Assembly (NCBI RefSeq): GCF_017726655.1
Contig: NZ_CP072309.1
Coordinates: forward strand, 1,670,501 to 1,734,500
Source of the DNA: Agrobacterium tumefaciens
GTDB taxonomy: Bacteria > Pseudomonadota > Alphaproteobacteria > Rhizobiales > Rhizobiaceae
Direction: 5' to 3'
Length of the DNA: 64,000 nt
Position numbers and translations under genes: made by a program. Shown here one piece after another: positions 62,531-64,000 of the stretch. Below the pieces are notes generated by a model, which saw nothing but the letters and a program-made list of their open reading frames with translations, ran no database searches and was not told the DNA's origin. Numbering within the stretch: the first letter of the stretch is position 1; the number at the start of each line of letters is the position of its first letter.

Positions 62531-63454
62531 TTACTCCGTGCGGATGCGCGGATCGACAAGCCCGTAGGCGATATCGACCAGAAGGTTGATGCCGACGATC
62601 ATCAGCGACAGCACGGTGATGACGGCCTGGAGCACAGGATAATCACGCGCACCGACGGCATCGAAGGCGAGCGTTCCGAGGCCCGGCCAGTTGAAGACGC
62701 GCTCGATAACGACGATGCCGCCGAGCAGCCCGCCGAATTGCAGGCCGAAATAGGTGATGAGCGGAATGGCACAGTTGCGCAGCGCATGTTTGTAGAGAAC
62801 CTTGCTTTCACTCAGGCCCTTGGCGCGCGCCACCATGACATATTGCGAGCGCAGCGTATCGAGCATGGCGGTGCGCACAAGGCGGACATTGGTGGCCGTC
62901 AGGATGACACCCATGGTGACCGCGGGCATGATGTAGCTCGCAAAACCACCCATGCCGCTGGGCGGCAGCCAGCCGAGCGTGATGGAGAACAGGAGCACGA
63001 GCATCGTGGCCAGCCAGAAATTCGGGAAGGACAGACCGACGAGCGAGAAGATGCGGATCACCTGATCGGCCGTCTTGCCACGCGAGGTCGCCGCCTTGAT
63101 GCCGAGCGGAATGGAAAGGGCAATTGACACCGCCATGGAGATGAAGGCGAGAAGCAGCGTTGCGGGCAGGGCATCGGCGATGAGGCGCGAGACCGGCGTG
63201 CTGCCGGTGAAGCTGCGGCCGAAATCCAGCGTCACGAGGCCCTTCAGGAAGCTGAAATATTGCACGAAGAACGGCTGGTCGGTGCCGAGCGCCGCACGGA
63301 TGCGCGCCAGATCATCTTCCGTCATGCTGCCGCCGCCCTGGAACATGGTGACGGCGGGGTCACCCGTCAGGCGGATGGCGAAGGAAACGAGAAGGGTGAT
63401 GGCGATGACGACAAAAATCGCCTGCAGCAATCGCTTGATGAGGAAACCGGCCAC
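62531..63454 (-). CDS. Peptide ABC transporter permease (DppB type), fourth importer
   Basis: This 307-residue permease has a DppB-like N-terminus (LIKRLLQAIFVVIAITLLVS), LTGDPAVTMF near 30 and the EAA region QYVMVARAKGLSESKVLYKH near residue 205. It is preceded by a hairpin-bearing gap after the binding-protein gene. It pairs with the DppC-type permease. Confidence 0.92.
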   Translation of the reverse strand: MAGFLIKRLLQAIFVVIAITLLVSFAIRLTGDPAVTMFQGGGSMTEDDLARIRAALGTDQPFFVQYFSFLKGLVTLDFGRSFTGSTPVSRLIADALPATLLLAFISMAVSIALSIPLGIKAATSRGKTADQVIRIFSLVGLSFPNFWLATMLVLLFSITLGWLPPSGMGGFASYIMPAVTMGVILTATNVRLVRTAMLDTLRSQYVMVARAKGLSESKVLYKHALRNCAIPLITYFGLQFGGLLGGIVVIERVFNWPGLGTLAFDAVGARDYPVLQAVITVLSLMIVGINLLVDIAYGLVDPRIRTE

Positions 63455-63480
63455 GTTTTTTACCTTGAAGAGAGACCCGG

Positions 63481-63506
63481 CCTTGCCCGCGTTGCGGCGG
63501 GCAAGG
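63481..63506 (-). other. Hairpin after the fourth importer's binding-protein gene
   Basis: CCTTGCCCGC pairs perfectly with GCGGGCAAGG around a 6-base loop, 27 bases past the binding-protein stop and 26 bases before the permease start. On the minus strand no long T-run follows, so partial termination or mRNA protection is likely. Confidence 0.6.
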
Positions 63507-63532
63507 TGTGTTGATCAGAAAAACCAGCCTGA

Positions 63533-64000
63533 TTATTCGACGGTGACGTCGGTCAGCTTCAGACGGTTATCCGGCGGTGCGACGAAACCCTTGACGCGCT
63601 TGTTGATGCCGTAAATGGCATTGGTGTTGTAAAGCGGGATTTCGAGCGCGCGCTCGGCGGTGTAGCTGCCGATCTCCTTGAGGATTTTTTCGCGCTCGGC
63701 ACGGTCGGTCAGCGGACGCTGGGATTCGAGCAGCTTGTCCAGCTTTTCGTCCTTGTCATAGGGGTTCCACTTTTCACCCGAGTGGTACATGGAATAGGCG
63801 GTGTTGTCGTAATCAAAGGTCCAGCCGCCCCATTTCTGCTGGAACATCGCGCCGGTCTTGCCCTGCGGAATGATGTCGTTCAAGAGAACGTTGGTCTCAT
63901 AGGGCTTGATGGTGGCGGTGATGCCGACCATGGACAGATAGCTGGAAATGACCTGCGCCACTTCGTTCATCGTCGCGTCATTACCGCGGATATCGATTTG
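63533..64000 (-). CDS. Peptide-binding protein (DppA/OppA family), C-terminal part, cut by window end
   Basis: The frame is open to the last base of the window, so only the C-terminal 155 residues are seen. They begin in RGNDATMNEVAQVISSYL, the typical hinge-region stretch of family 5 binding proteins, and continue with KWGGWTFDYDNTAYSMYHSG and a helical tail ending DVTVE. The signal peptide and most of the binding site lie beyond the window. It belongs to the fourth peptide importer with the two permeases downstream; its ATPases are not in the window. Confidence 0.88.
   Translation of the reverse strand, partial: QIDIRGNDATMNEVAQVISSYLSMVGITATIKPYETNVLLNDIIPQGKTGAMFQQKWGGWTFDYDNTAYSMYHSGEKWNPYDKDEKLDKLLESQRPLTDRAEREKILKEIGSYTAERALEIPLYNTNAIYGINKRVKGFVAPPDNRLKLTDVTVE

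Overview
The window is GC-rich, tightly packed bacterial DNA that reads as part of an alphaproteobacterial (Rhizobiales) accessory replicon. An Agrobacterium/Rhizobium relative is the best guess. This rests on the density of ABC import operons, the LacI and LysR regulators beside them, a bacterial transglutaminase-like cysteine peptidase, and hairpin-rich intergenic repeats. It is inference from gene content; no rRNA, tRNA, CRISPR array, prophage or insertion sequence was seen.

Layout. 1-5.5 kb: the end of a pentitol operon (RbsA/RbsC-type importer, ribitol-dehydrogenase-like SDR, FGGY pentulose kinase, xylulose-reductase-like SDR). 5.6-7.6 kb: a ProP-type osmolyte symporter and a PRC-barrel protein. 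7.7-10.7 kb: a membrane GGDEF-EAL protein, a small overlapping ORF, and a divergent periplasmic cysteine peptidase. 10.7-18.1 kb: a CUT1 sugar importer with a sugar isomerase and a Gfo/Idh/MocA dehydrogenase, divergent from a LacI regulator across a perfect 16-bp operator. 18.3-22.8 kb: a Tat-exported PhoX-family phosphatase, and glutaryl-CoA dehydrogenase with a divergent LysR regulator. 22.9-30.5 kb: a LacI-led operon joining a PotD-type importer to a nucleoside hydrolase and an adenine deaminase, which looks like purine nucleoside scavenging. 30.5-31.2 kb: a stand-alone DnaB-like ATPase.

31.4-64 kb is a peptide and amide scavenging region. It holds four Dpp/Opp-type importers: a complete dppABCDF set, a set without ATPases, a set with a fused double ATPase, and a set cut by the window end. 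Around them lie two M20 amidohydrolases, an M19 dipeptidase, an amidase, a DJ-1/PfpI protein and an M14-type carboxypeptidase. A full Liv-type branched-chain amino acid or amide importer sits among them.

Two coding regions (a permease at 44.0 kb and the DJ-1/PfpI protein at 46.4 kb) are each broken by what looks like one missing base, 2.2 kb apart. Six of the importer operons carry strong hairpins or a multi-hairpin repeat between the binding-protein gene and the first permease gene. This would suit unequal expression of binding protein and membrane parts. Two copies of a roughly 110-bp hairpin-rich intergenic repeat flank a LysR gene and a binding-protein gene.
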